From assembly GCF_050624435.1 (NCBI RefSeq), contig NC_134546.1, positions 10,873,001-10,937,000 of the forward strand: a stretch of DNA of 64,000 nt, given 5' to 3'. This document shows, one piece after another, positions 37,091 through 47,292 of this stretch. Positions within the stretch are counted from its first letter, which is position 1. Every line of letters begins with the position of its first letter. A program made the position numbers and the translations under genes. Origin of the DNA: Tenrec ecaudatus. Lineage: Eukaryota; Chordata; Mammalia; Afrosoricida; Tenrecidae. The notes below the pieces were generated by a model. That model was not told where the DNA came from and made no database searches. It saw only the letters and a list, made by a program, of their open reading frames with translations.

Positions 37091-37773
37091 TAAAAAAAAA
37101 AGATGACAAAGATACGGTAAGGTGTTGAGAGCCAACAGGTGATCTGGTCCAGCTCAGACTTCAGGCTTTGCTTTTGCAGAATAAGCAACACAAATTGAGC
37201 AGAATTTTCATGTTGGATGTGGTGGAGGAGAAACTTCTAGAAGGGCCCCTGAATGGGCTAGAAGGAACAGTTTGGGCGGAGAGTTGAGGAAGGAAAGTGG
37301 GTCAGCCTTGCTGAGTAACTGGCCAAGCCAGTGTCGACAGATCACACAGGGACTTCTTCCTTGCCCATCTTCTTCCTTCCCATACAGAGAATTCTACTGA
37401 CTATCGTGTTCCGTAAAACACGGCTGACTGCGGCAGTGTTAGGGAAGCCCAGAAATCATCACAGACCAGTTGCTTGGCTTGCTTTAGTCCTGTGGAAACC
37501 GACCTAAATGTAACTAGTGCCTAGAATAGAGTCCCGGCAAGTGACTTTGCCCAAATTCTGCTTTCAGTAAAGGCTGTGAAGCTCTTTTTAGGATTCAGGA
37601 CTCGATAAAATTCTATTAGACAACTATGGGAGTAATTCTTGGCTTTGTGAATTCAAACAAAAGGTAGAGTCATTTCAGATTCCTCCAGTTTTCACTATAT
37701 TTGGTATGTGACATGCCTCTTTTAGTACTTTTTTTTAACCCTACTAAAGAGGCACGTTAAAATTGTACCTGTA

Positions 37774-37856
37774 CAAGGAGGCTTCAAAAAATTCATGGAA
37801 AAATGAAGTCAAAAGATAAGGGAATTTTTCCACCCGTTTTTTAAAGCCCCCTCATG
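37774..37856. mobile_element. Palindromic mariner-like MITE, about 80 bp
   Basis: The left arm gaggcttcaaaaaattcatg pairs with a right arm reading ttttttaaagccccctc. Both arms are followed by TA-containing flanks. The shape is that of an 80-bp solo mariner-derived element. Confidence 0.65.
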
Positions 37857-39764
37857 TAACTCCCTTGGGTCATTATTTTGTTGCAGTAATTTGTTACTTG
37901 ATTGAGAAAAAGTCAACCAAGAACAAATCTGTTCAAACTTACAAAATATCCGCAAGCTACTTCTCAGATGTGGACCCAATAAGCCTCAGGTCCCAATAAG
38001 CCTTTTGGGTCAAAGTCACAGTGTGAACATGTTGAGAAGTAGACAGTCTTCTCCCTTGGGTGACTGTTTCACCCTCTGAGAGTTGGTTATATTTCAATCT
38101 CTTGACAACATTCTCATATATTGTTGAAAAGCAAATGTTACCATCTCCATGGGATAGAGGGAAAGATGTCAAAATGGTTCTGGTTTAGAGCTAAGATTTA
38201 AAACAACAAAATAATAACAAACCCTCCTTTCTCAATCCTCTTTTCCAAAGACTGTTCTTGTTCTGTACATTGTTATAGCTTTTCAAAAACTGTTTAAATT
38301 TTGAATGTTCCAGAAACTAATTTCCATTGAAATTGCCAGAGTGCTTTTCAGCCTTTGTAGGGGAAAGGCTCATGTCATATGCACTGCATTGGACTCTGAG
38401 CTATTTCCCAGTGCTAGAAGCCACTCTGGATGTGATTTGAGTGTTTAGGTAACTGGTTGATTCCTTATTAGCTGTCCAATTAATATTACTAGAGAAAATG
38501 TTGTTAGCTGAAGGCTGGTGTTTGAGAGCTTTAACAATTAAGAGTATGACAAGGAAAAAGAAGAGCATGCTTCAGACTTTTCTAGAGGATTTTAAGTTGT
38601 CAGTTTGTTCACCAGGAAGTCAGTGTTCTGAAACTGGGAACAGCATTTTTCACCTTCATTGATTTAATCACTTACTTCCGATTTTGGGTAGGTTTTCCCT
38701 TTAGGTAAACATTTGAATTTTAGGACTGAAAACAGCAAAGTGAGAACAGGATAAGGGAACTAGACGGAAGGCTTTGGTTCTATAGCACTTTGTTTTTTAG
38801 ATAACATTTCCTTCTTGCTATCCTCCCCTCAGAAACTTGACATTCTGGTCTTTAATTCCAAGCTAATACTTCATTAGATTTATTTCAGAAACTACAGAGA
38901 AAAATACAAATCTTCTTTTTAGAGTGTGGTGAATATCACAGTGGGTTACTCTTATTTATATGTAGCTTGAATGTGGGAATTGATAAATATACAATTGTAG
39001 GTTATACTTGATATCTTACTTAATAGTTAATGGTAGCGAGGCACAAGATATCCTTTCAAATGGAAGATTAAATTACCCAGTGGATTTTATGTTTCTTACA
39101 AACTTCCATTTCAGTTCCAGCACCTAGTGCTATCAATATAAAACTATTGACATGCATCAACTTCTGGTCCCAAGCAAAAAACTGGAGATACTTGAAGGAG
39201 TTTAGAAATGGCCTACGAAGCAGAGTCTAGAATCCTACGTTCTTGTAGGCCCCGTTGAAAAGCTGAATGAGGCTTGCAAAACATTTCATATTTTTATACT
39301 TTATTTATAACAAAGAGAGCCCCTGTGTCCATGTACAGACAGCTTGTATCCTGTATGAGTGAGACATGTCAGTTGGGAAGATCTGCTCTAGACAATCAGG
39401 TGGAGTTGCCCCAGTGGGGAAACTGAAATGCAGCTTTTACACCCCTGGTTTTCCCACACCCCAAGACAGGAATGTAAAACCAAACTGCCAGGTGGTGAAA
39501 ATAGTAAATTTATACAACATGCTTTGTCCCCATTGATTAGCTAAGCCATCAGATATTTTATCATGTTTGCTGTCCCAGAAAACGAATCTGGCTTAAAAAA
39601 AAAAAAAAGCATAATTATGGAGACATCCAAGGTAGTGAAAGATCCGGAAAGGAAAACAACTACATTAGAAGTTTGTGAAAGAAGAAAGTATTGTAAAAGC
39701 CAGTGCCCCAAGGTTTCATTATGACTTGGGCGGTGGGGGGGGGGGCACTCTGAAAATAAATGTA

Positions 39765-39957
39765 AAGGAACAGTAAGTGGATAAGCACTCAACTGCTACC
39801 AGCAGTCGGTGGTTTGAAGCCAGCAGCTGCTCCCGGGAAGAGAGGTGGTGTGGTCTGCATCTGTACAGATCACAGCTGTAGAAACCCTGTGGGGCCGTTC
39901 TCCTGGGTCCTGTAAGCTTATGGGGAGCCCTAAGCAACTCAACAGCAATGGGTTTTG
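39765..39957 (+). mobile_element. AfroSINE
   Basis: A sense copy with gtggataagcactcaactgc and the tail caactcaacagcaatgggtt. Confidence 0.75.
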
Positions 39958-39977
39958 AGTACATGCACAAGAGTACA

Positions 39978-40058
39978 TTTGAGTGCATTCCAAGAGGTAT
40001 GGGAAAATTCCGCTCTTTGCATTCTATTCTTCTATGAACTTTTTGAAGCTCCCTTATG
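39978..40058. mobile_element. Palindromic mariner-like MITE, diverged
   Basis: It reads gagtgcattccaagaggtat to atgaactttttgaagctccc, the same arms as at 37774 but more mutated. Confidence 0.55.
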
Positions 40059-40199
40059 TGGCTTTTTGTATACACACATAGGTATATAATTATCATTTGA
40101 ACAGTTCACATAAAGCTCTGCTAGCTATTAAAACATTATCATGGACCCACAAAATTATTGTAGTTCCTGGGTCCCGTGCCCACTGGATATATATACATA

Positions 40200-40350
40200 T
40201 CTTGGTTAGAAACAGGGCTCTCCAGGGGCTTAGGTGGAGAGCAAATGTTTTGAGAAGGATGAGGGCAAAGAATGTGCAAATGTGCTTTACACAATTGATG
40301 TATGTATGGATTGTGATAATAGTTGTATGAACCCCTAATAAAATGATGTA
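40200..40350 (+). mobile_element. Afrotherian LINE 3' end
   Basis: It contains caggggcttaggtggagagc and ends ccctaataaaatgatg. Confidence 0.72.
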
Positions 40351-40367
40351 AAAGAAAGAAAAGCCAG

Positions 40368-40708
40368 AAAGGGGAGTAGAAATACCAGGAGGGTAAGGGA
40401 AAAGTGTGTGTGTGTGGGGGGGGGGGGGTAGGAGAGGAGAACTGATCACAATGATCAATGCATAATTCCACCTCACCCCCACCCTTCCAGCAGAATAGCA
40501 GTCGGTGTAAGATAGGAAAGCAATAATTATCAAGGGGTCACAAGGGTGGGGTTGGGAGAGGGAAAAGAGGAGCTGATACCAAGGGCTCAAATAGAAAGTA
40601 AATGTTAGAAAATGATGATGGCAACATATGTACAAATATGCTTGATATAGTTGATGCATCAAATGTTATAAGAGCTGTCAGAGCCCCCAATAAAATTGTT
40701 TATTTAAA
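40368..40708 (+). mobile_element. Afrotherian LINE 3' end, second in tandem
   Basis: It has an internal (GT)n/G-run at 40406-40430, then gatgatggcaacatatgtac, and ends cccccaataaaattg. It directly follows the copy at 40200 in the same orientation. Confidence 0.7.
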
Positions 40709-40769
40709 GAAAGGGGGAAAAAAAAGAAGAAACAAGGCCCTAGGGTCACCCTGCTGGATCCAGGTCTGG

Positions 40770-40935
40770 GTTCTGCACTGACTTGCATTAGTGATCTCCT
40801 TAAACCTCGAGTTTAGAGAATAATCATAGTGTCTACTTTGAAGCTGGCTGTGTACAGGCACAATAAAACTGTGCACAGAAAGGTGCTTATCTATCAGAGT
40901 GGCTGGTGCCTAATAGGTGCTTATTGAGTGCTAGT
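40770..40935. mobile_element. MIR-like relic
   Basis: The end tggtgcctaataggtgctta is a recognisable MIR 3' part. The rest is weak. Confidence 0.45.
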
Positions 40936-42084
40936 AGTTACCAAATGAACTGACCGGAAAATGGTTTTTAAGTATAGGAAACTGTTTCCAGTGTTCTCTC
41001 ACCCCATGAACACTGGAAAGTCACAAGGCAACACAGAATATAGGTTCCCAGTTCAGGCCCTTGTCAATATACCAACCTCTGAGCTATTTTGAGAACAGAA
41101 GCTGCCATTTGGGGCTAGTTCCTGTTCTCACAATAGCTATGACAGGTAGGAGCTCTTCTGATCACAAGTGCACTTCTGTGCAAATAGCAGACCACCTCCT
41201 CCGCTTCTACAAGCCTGGATGCTAGCAGAGAAATTCAAAAGGAAACCAAGCGCCTGCCCTGCAGAACATTGGATGTGCCACCTAGCACTGATCAGCACCG
41301 AGTCCTTCCCATGCGAACTGCCTCCTGTGCTGCTGCTGCTAGCCTGAGAATTAGGTGCATGTAGGAATACCAGGACATGACAGATTTCCATAAGCCTCCC
41401 TTCCAGCTAACTAGTTACCAGGGTCTCTATTCCAGATCAGAGGAAATACTCAAAATGTTCCCCCAACTCTGTACTAAGTGTGTTAAGGGTGTGTGTATTT
41501 CTTGTAACCCTTATAGGCATGTACAGTATAGCACTGACTGTTTCATAAGAATGTAGTTTGCTGTATTGAAATCCATTGTAGTGTTAGATGAAAGAGCTTG
41601 CTTGCTTTATAAAATGTAGTCATTGCCCCAACTATTAGCCATGAAATCGGTTCTCTAAGGGCTAGAAATATTTACAATACCCCAGGAAGTGAGTGGAAGT
41701 GTGGCCTGGGGAAGAGCATCGTGTTGGCTTGCCAGAGTGTTGCAGACCAGCAGTGTTGCCGCAGCCAGCTGTCACTCAGGAGGCTTCAGTTCTTCATCTG
41801 TTATGTGGGCATAAGCTTACTTATCTTGTGGGTTTCTTTTAGAAGAGACGTCAAGTAATGTATAGCATTGGGCATAGTAACCAGTACATTCAGCTATTAC
41901 TATTTAGATATGTTATATAAACATGTCCAACCTATCTATAGAAACTATTCAAATGGCTTTCAGTAAGATGTACTTTCACTAAGTGGAACAGATTTGCCCC
42001 CTGTGGTCGCAAATGAAAGTAAAATGTTTTTTCTTCTTCTTTTTTTTTACTCTAATGCATACTGGTTTCGTTAGCATTTATGAC

Positions 42085-42215
42085 CTACTAACTGTGCAGG
42101 AAAACCTATTTGTGCTCCATTTTCCTTATCTATGAAATGGGTGTAATCATATTACTGTTAACTGCCTTCATATGGTTCCTAAAGCCTTAAATGAGTTTAT
42201 GTGCATAAAACATTT
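42085..42215 (+). mobile_element. MIR-like relic
   Basis: The phrases ttccttatctatgaaatggg and ttaaatgagtttatgtgcat follow the MIR 3' half. A second possible MIR lies at 41690-41900. Confidence 0.6.
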
Positions 42216-42239
42216 ATTAGAATAAGGCCTGATACAAGA

Positions 42240-42425
42240 TAATCATTAAACAAAATCCAGGGGTGGGAAGGCTGGGGGGTAGAGAGATGCTGATACCAAG
42301 GGCTTAAGTAGAAAGAATTTGTTTTGGAAATGTTGATGGCAACATATGTAACAAGTGTGCTTAATACTGTTGAATGATGAATTGTTATAAAATTTGTAAG
42401 ACCCCCCCAATAAAATGATTTTTTA
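42240..42425 (+). mobile_element. Afrotherian LINE 3' end
   Basis: It contains ataccaagggcttaagtaga and ends ccccccaataaaatgatt. Confidence 0.7.
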
Positions 42426-42867
42426 AAATATTTAAAATCAGAAACCATAATACAACATATCAGGCTTTTGTAGTTTCTGTTTCCAAGGGCCCTTCTTTTC
42501 ACCTTTGATTGAATTTAGGCCCTTACTTTCCTAAAGTGAATCTTAGTTTCCTAAAATAAATCATTTGCTTTACCTACACTTCTTTATGTGTCTAGAAAAA
42601 TGAGTTCATCCAGGCCAATTCTATCACCCAGTCCAAATAATGAGGTTAAAAAAAAGTTGTGGTTTTTAAAAAAATATTACATTAATAAAAATTTACATAT
42701 CCTGTAACATACTGTTGGCATCTTTTTTTTCTGAGTTTCCCAGACACATGGAGTTTTTAAGAGTAGACGGTATGCTCATTTAATCAATACCAGAATTAGG
42801 CCACCTATTTTAGCTAACTGCCTGACACAGAACCAGGGATTCATTTAAGCAAGAGAAGCCCAGTATA

Positions 42868-43520
42868 TGAAGAGCCCAGGTAGTGCTGTCAGGTAAGCTG
42901 TGAACTGTCAACTACAACCTGAATGGTTCAAACTCACCAGCTGCTGCATGGGGAACAGATGAGGCTATCTGCTCCTGTAAAGATCTCCAACCTCATAAAC
43001 GCTCTAGAGGAGTGGTTCTCAGCCTTCCTCACGCCAGGACCCTGACATACAGTTCCTCATGTGGTGGTGACCCCCACCTTAACATTATTTTCATTGCTCC
43101 TTCATCACTGTTATTTTGTTACTGTTAGGAGTCATCATGTAAATATCTGATATGCAGGATATATTTTCATTGTTACAAATTGAACATAATTAAAGCATAG
43201 TGATTCATCACAAAATTTCTCATGACAAAGAAATGAAATGTTGTCTTGGCGCATGGTGTAGCATGGGTAACAGTCTTCATGCCCGGTACTCGTCTGTGGG
43301 CATATCTGCATGTGGGAGGACCCACCTGGAGACGGATAGAGGAGCGGTGTCTCGGTTCCTATGACCATCAGAAATAAGTGTTTTTACGGTGGTCTTAGGT
43401 GAACCCTGTGAAAGGGTCATTCGACTCTCCAAAGGGGTCACGACCCTCAAGTTGAGAACTTCTGCTATATAGAGTTGATGTGATGTGAGTCGGAATCAAC
43501 TTGATGGCAGCCGGTTCAGG
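42868..43520 (+). mobile_element. AfroSINE interrupted by a SPIN element
   Basis: The SINE head and middle occupy 42868-43009 (ggttcaaactcaccagctgc, gaggctatctgctcctgtaa). Its tail resumes at 43465-43520 (gagtcggaatcaacttgatg). The SPIN element sits exactly where the SINE consensus reads ccctatagggttgctatgag. Confidence 0.75.
43010..43464. mobile_element. SPIN-type hAT nonautonomous element, 455 bp
   Basis: It starts gagtggttctcagccttcct and ends aagttgagaacttctg, the inverted ends of SPIN in the opposite orientation to the copy at 23528. The flanking 8-mers are ctctagag and ctatatag, a diverged duplication (6 of 8) that fits the nTCTAGAn target preference of hAT elements. It has no transposase. 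Confidence 0.8.
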
Positions 43521-43542
43521 GGGGTTTTTTTTAGTTGTTGAT

Positions 43543-43622
43543 ATCGGGACTTCAGAAATTTCATGGAAAATGGAATTAAAAGATAATGGCATTTTTCCAC
43601 AAACCCTTTTGAAGTCTTGTAT
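43543..43622. mobile_element. Palindromic mariner-like MITE, about 80 bp
   Basis: It contains gacttcagaaatttcatgga and ggaattaaaagataatggca, and ends cccttttgaagtcttgta. Confidence 0.65.
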
Positions 43623-43695
43623 TAAAAAAGTTTCTTTTGACCCATCCACTGCATGTTGTCTTATTAAATATGTAGTTGTAATATTGATTATTTAA

Positions 43696-43905
43696 CCTAA
43701 CCAAAACTCACTGCCATCAAGTTGATTCCAGGTCATGGTGACCTTAATAGGACAGGATAGGACTTTTCCATTGAGTCTCTGAGGCTTGTAAATCTTTATG
43801 GGTAGAGGCTGTGGCATCTTTCTCCCAAGGAGCAGAGGTTGGGTTCCAGCCATCAACCTTTCTGTAGCATCCCACGCTCAACCCACTGTGACACAAGGGC
43901 TCCTG
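43696..43905 (-). mobile_element. AfroSINE
   Basis: An antisense full-length copy with aactcactgccatcaagttg and the end tgacacaagggctcctga. Confidence 0.82.
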
Positions 43906-44308
43906 AACTCTCTGAGGACTGCGGCTTAACCTCATTTAATTTCTTAATGCAATCAAGATTTAAATCTTCCAAATACCAAGTTGATCAAAATGTTCACCAA
44001 TTTCTAACATTTAAAAACCTTAAGAGTAGCATTAAGAGTTTTCATTATATAAAGGGCTCTTAAAATAGATATTTTAAAATTATCCCCCTCGCCCCAATTC
44101 TATAGGAATATCTCTAGGAGGATACAAAATATTTGGATTATTTAATTGCTTGCTCTGGTTGAAATCGATAGATTGAAACGTGTGTTTTCATCATTATTTA
44201 AGACACTACACAGCAGTAGAGAAACATCTTGAGTAGGCTGAGAGCCTAGTTTTGACAGTCTTTTATTTTATTCCCTGGCGAATTTTTTGTATCATTTGTT
44301 TATAATAG

Positions 44309-44488
44309 CAAAAACCAAACCCAACCCACTGACGTTGAGTTGACTCCAACCCTACTCTGTAGGTCGGAATAGTACTGTTCCTTCGGGTTTTAGAGGTGTG
44401 CGTCTGGATCGGAGCCGACTGCTTTCTCTTGAGCTGGATTTGAACCACGACCTTTAAGTAACAGCCATTTCCCCACCAGGGCTCCTCT
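44309..44488 (-). mobile_element. AfroSINE
   Basis: An antisense copy with aacccactgacgttgagttg and the end ttccccaccagggctcctct. Confidence 0.82.
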
Positions 44489-44929
44489 TAATAGCAATAG
44501 TAGCAACAAACGCTCCCGCCTCTTGAATGGCACACTAGGTGCCAGTATGTAATGCTCTAATTCTACATCCACTGTGAGGTGGCCCCAGTATTTATAACTG
44601 CAGAGATCTCGTCTCAGCCCCGTGGGTCCCAGCCCTCTATCAACATGGTGCAGTTACACCAGCCATTGACTTACTGGAATGCACGGTGGGCTCTCTGTAG
44701 TATGGTGAGCAAGGGGGTGGTGATGGTTATACCATCAAACTGGCCTTGCGGTGGCTGAAATGGATTTTCTTTTCAAAGGAGCGTGTCAGAGCAGATTTCA
44801 CTGTCATCATTGTCTTTGCTAATTACCCTAGCCACTTGCTTGCTTTGCTGCGTTCTTGAACTGCTCGCCCTTTGTGGTGGTCAGTCTCGGGCTCAGTTAT
44901 TTGCCTCTAGTTTGTTTATTGCTCTACCT

Positions 44930-45075
44930 CAGGAACTAGCAAACTAAGACCTCTGGGTCAAATCTGTCATGTCACTGGTTGGTGTAAATAAAGTCTTCCT
45001 GGAGCACAGTTGCATTTATTTGTTTGTGGGTCACCTTTAAAACCTAAAATGTTTACTGTCCAACCCTGTGCAGGT
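44930..45075. mobile_element. Old hAT-Charlie-type relic
   Basis: The phrases ctagcaaactaagacctctg, taaataaagtcttcctggag and acctaaaatgtttactgtcc follow a eutherian-wide nonautonomous hAT family whose exact name I cannot fix. Confidence 0.55.
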
Positions 45076-46722
45076 AAGATCCCCTACCCCTGCTCTCTTC
45101 CTGCCTCACTCATCAAAACAGTTGAAGTAATCCAATTTTGAAACATCTGGTCCTAAAGATATGTAGAACTTTCTTTTTAAATTTTCGTATACATACAGTA
45201 AAACCTGCATGAGCTGCAGCTCCACAAGCTGCCTTGTTATCCGGGTCTCCCAAGGGTTCCTTCCACCTTTTGTCAGGGCGCAGTCGTAGCATTTTTCTGT
45301 TCATTTCAGTGGAAAATATTTTCCTTTTCCTTCTCCGATAGGTTGTGACACTGAGAAGATGAGGTCAAGATTAGTTTCTTGTAAGACATTCCCTCATTTG
45401 AGAACTAGCTCACTGGTGTACCTACAACCTGGTATTGCCCAGATAAGTCAATGTATTCTGAGGGCCTTTTTCTTTATTTATTTCTTGGATAAACTGCCCC
45501 CATCTCATTAAAGGAGTAACAAAAAAGATACAAGAAGAATTTTGTTTTAATTTGCAGGGAGATAAAAATTGGTCATATGTGAGCCTTTGTTTACCTCCCA
45601 CCCAGGAGGAGCCAGTGCCGCATCATGTTTCCAATTAGATGGTTATCTGATCCCTTCCAAGGCGGCTCTGACCCCGCCTCTCTAGCCCCCTGATGTACTC
45701 GGGTTTCACAAGCCTGGGGATCTGGAGTCTCCCCCTTACTTTGGGTTTCTTAATTGCTGGTGAGAGCCTTTTCCCACATCGCACACAGCAAAGTAATGAA
45801 GGTGTTAGAGGAACTTAGGAAAGGAGGGTCAAGGGAGAGTACCCTGAGACTAATTATGTGGCATGAAGCTTTTTGCCTGTTGCTGCATCCAAAATAGATT
45901 TTGGTTTGGAAAATGTTTGTGAAAATGTTTCCCTCTTGCTTTTCATTCCCCTGCTTGCTGACTACAGCACCCAACAGAAACCTGCCAGTAACGTGTGTCT
46001 GTTACTTGGCAGGAAGTACAGCCCTGATGTGGCATTTTCCTGTCCGCTGAGTATCATTTAGACTGCACTTCAACTTCCAGAGGCTTGAACTTTCATGGAG
46101 AGTTGATATTCCTGTTTGAGGTTTAAGTGGTAAATTATGCTTAAGTTGAAAAATGTCTGATATGCATCTGAGACACAATAGGGCAAGTAAGAATCAATAC
46201 TATTACAGGTCGGCATGTAGACTACTGACACCCAGAAAATTTAAATTGATTTAAAACCAGCAAGTTTCAATTAATAAAAATACTCCAAAATACCATGCAA
46301 TTTATCTGTCTGACCTTGGTGAATGTACTCTAGGAAACATACAGGCTTTGTTTAAAAGAAAGGTCATTTTCTATTTTTAAAAAGTATACACACGCACATA
46401 CCATGGACAAATGAAATTTCGAAAATATTGTTAAATCACCAAAATTATTAAACTGTTGAATTTCTTATGGAAAAATTGAGACATTCTTTCCTGCTTTGTT
46501 TTGTACTTTTGGCAGTAGAGGTAGTTTTTTAAAAGACTGCTAAAATTCAGGTGCCTATACTTTTCCAAAGCCTCCAATGTTCATATTCCTGAATCCAGAG
46601 GACCTAAATGGTGGTCAGTGAGAGCCCAGTGTGATGGGAAATAACAGGACTGTTGGCTGTTAAGTTGAGTCATTTAGTTTTGGGAAAATTATTCAAACTT
46701 TGCGATTGCTTTTCACTTTTGA

Positions 46723-46803
46723 CGAAGGCTTAAAAGAATTCATGGGAAAGTGCAATAAAAAGATAATGGAAAATTTCCATGCATTTTTGGAAGCCCTCTC
46801 ATA
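46723..46803. mobile_element. Palindromic mariner-like MITE, about 80 bp
   Basis: It contains cgaaggcttaaaagaattca and aaaaagataatggaaaattt, and ends gcatttttggaagccctctc. Confidence 0.65.
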
Positions 46804-47036
46804 CAGCTAGGTAATCTTTCTTGTTACAAAATCTTGAGGTAGGTTAGCTAAGCTACTGTATATGTAGTACCGGGAGTGGTGCTTGGCATGTAGCATTCAT
46901 GCACTTGGCACCTACTGTATGACCACCATGATTATTTAGAGTAATCTAACGTTTAGAGCAGTTAGAGAACGTTCACTCAATGTTTCTTATATATGAGTGG
47001 TAATTTCCTTCTCTCTGTTACAGTAGTTGGGAAGAT

Positions 47037-47066
47037 TGTGTGTGTGTGTTTGTGTGTGTGTGTGTT
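47037..47066 (+). repeat. (GT)n microsatellite
   Basis: About 15 units with one TTT interruption, 75 bases upstream of exon 3. Confidence 0.95.
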
Positions 47067-47140
47067 AGATAAATCTATGACATTATTAAAACAAAAGAAA
47101 TGAAAACCATAAACCTTTTGGGGGGGGTGTCTTAATGCAG

Positions 47141-47292
47141 ACAGCTTTACTAAACCGGCTGGAGCGAATTTTCGAAGCATGTTTTCCTTCTGTACTTGTC
47201 CCTGACGCTGAAGAGGAAGCTACCTCTCTGAAGCACTTGCTGGAAACAAGCACCTTGCCGGTAAAAACAAGAGAGGCCTTAGCTGACAGTGG
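47141..47292 (+). CDS. AFTPH: Aftiphilin coding exon 3, residues 638-687 plus two bases
   Basis: The acceptor ends at 47140 (cttaatgcag) and the donor is gtaagt at 47293. The 152-base exon starts in phase 0 with TALLNRLERIFEACFPSV and ends two bases into a Gly codon (GG|G). The translation matches the conserved start of the aftiphilin C-terminal half, which is more ordered and conserved than the acidic N-terminal region. I believe Pfam places its aftiphilin clathrin-binding family across this part of the protein. A (GT)n tract and a run of seven to eight G lie within 110 bases upstream of the acceptor. Confidence 0.95.

Larger units (their letters stand above)
34969..47140 (+). other. AFTPH: AFTPH intron 2 (12.2 kb)
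   Basis: The intron begins gtatac and ends cttaatgcag. It contains LINE 3' ends (35.8, 36.8, 40.2-40.7 and 42.2 kb), four short mariner-like MITEs (37.8, 40.0, 43.5 and 46.7 kb), AfroSINEs, a SPIN element nested in an AfroSINE (43.0 kb), MIR relics and an old hAT relic (44.9 kb). I see nothing recognisable in 37100-37770, 37860-39760 and 45100-46720. Confidence 0.88.

Noticed and set aside
45190..45300. Possible Tigger-type terminal repeat (acagtaaaacctgcatgagc)
   Set aside because: Only one weak end was visible and no matching inverted partner was found.
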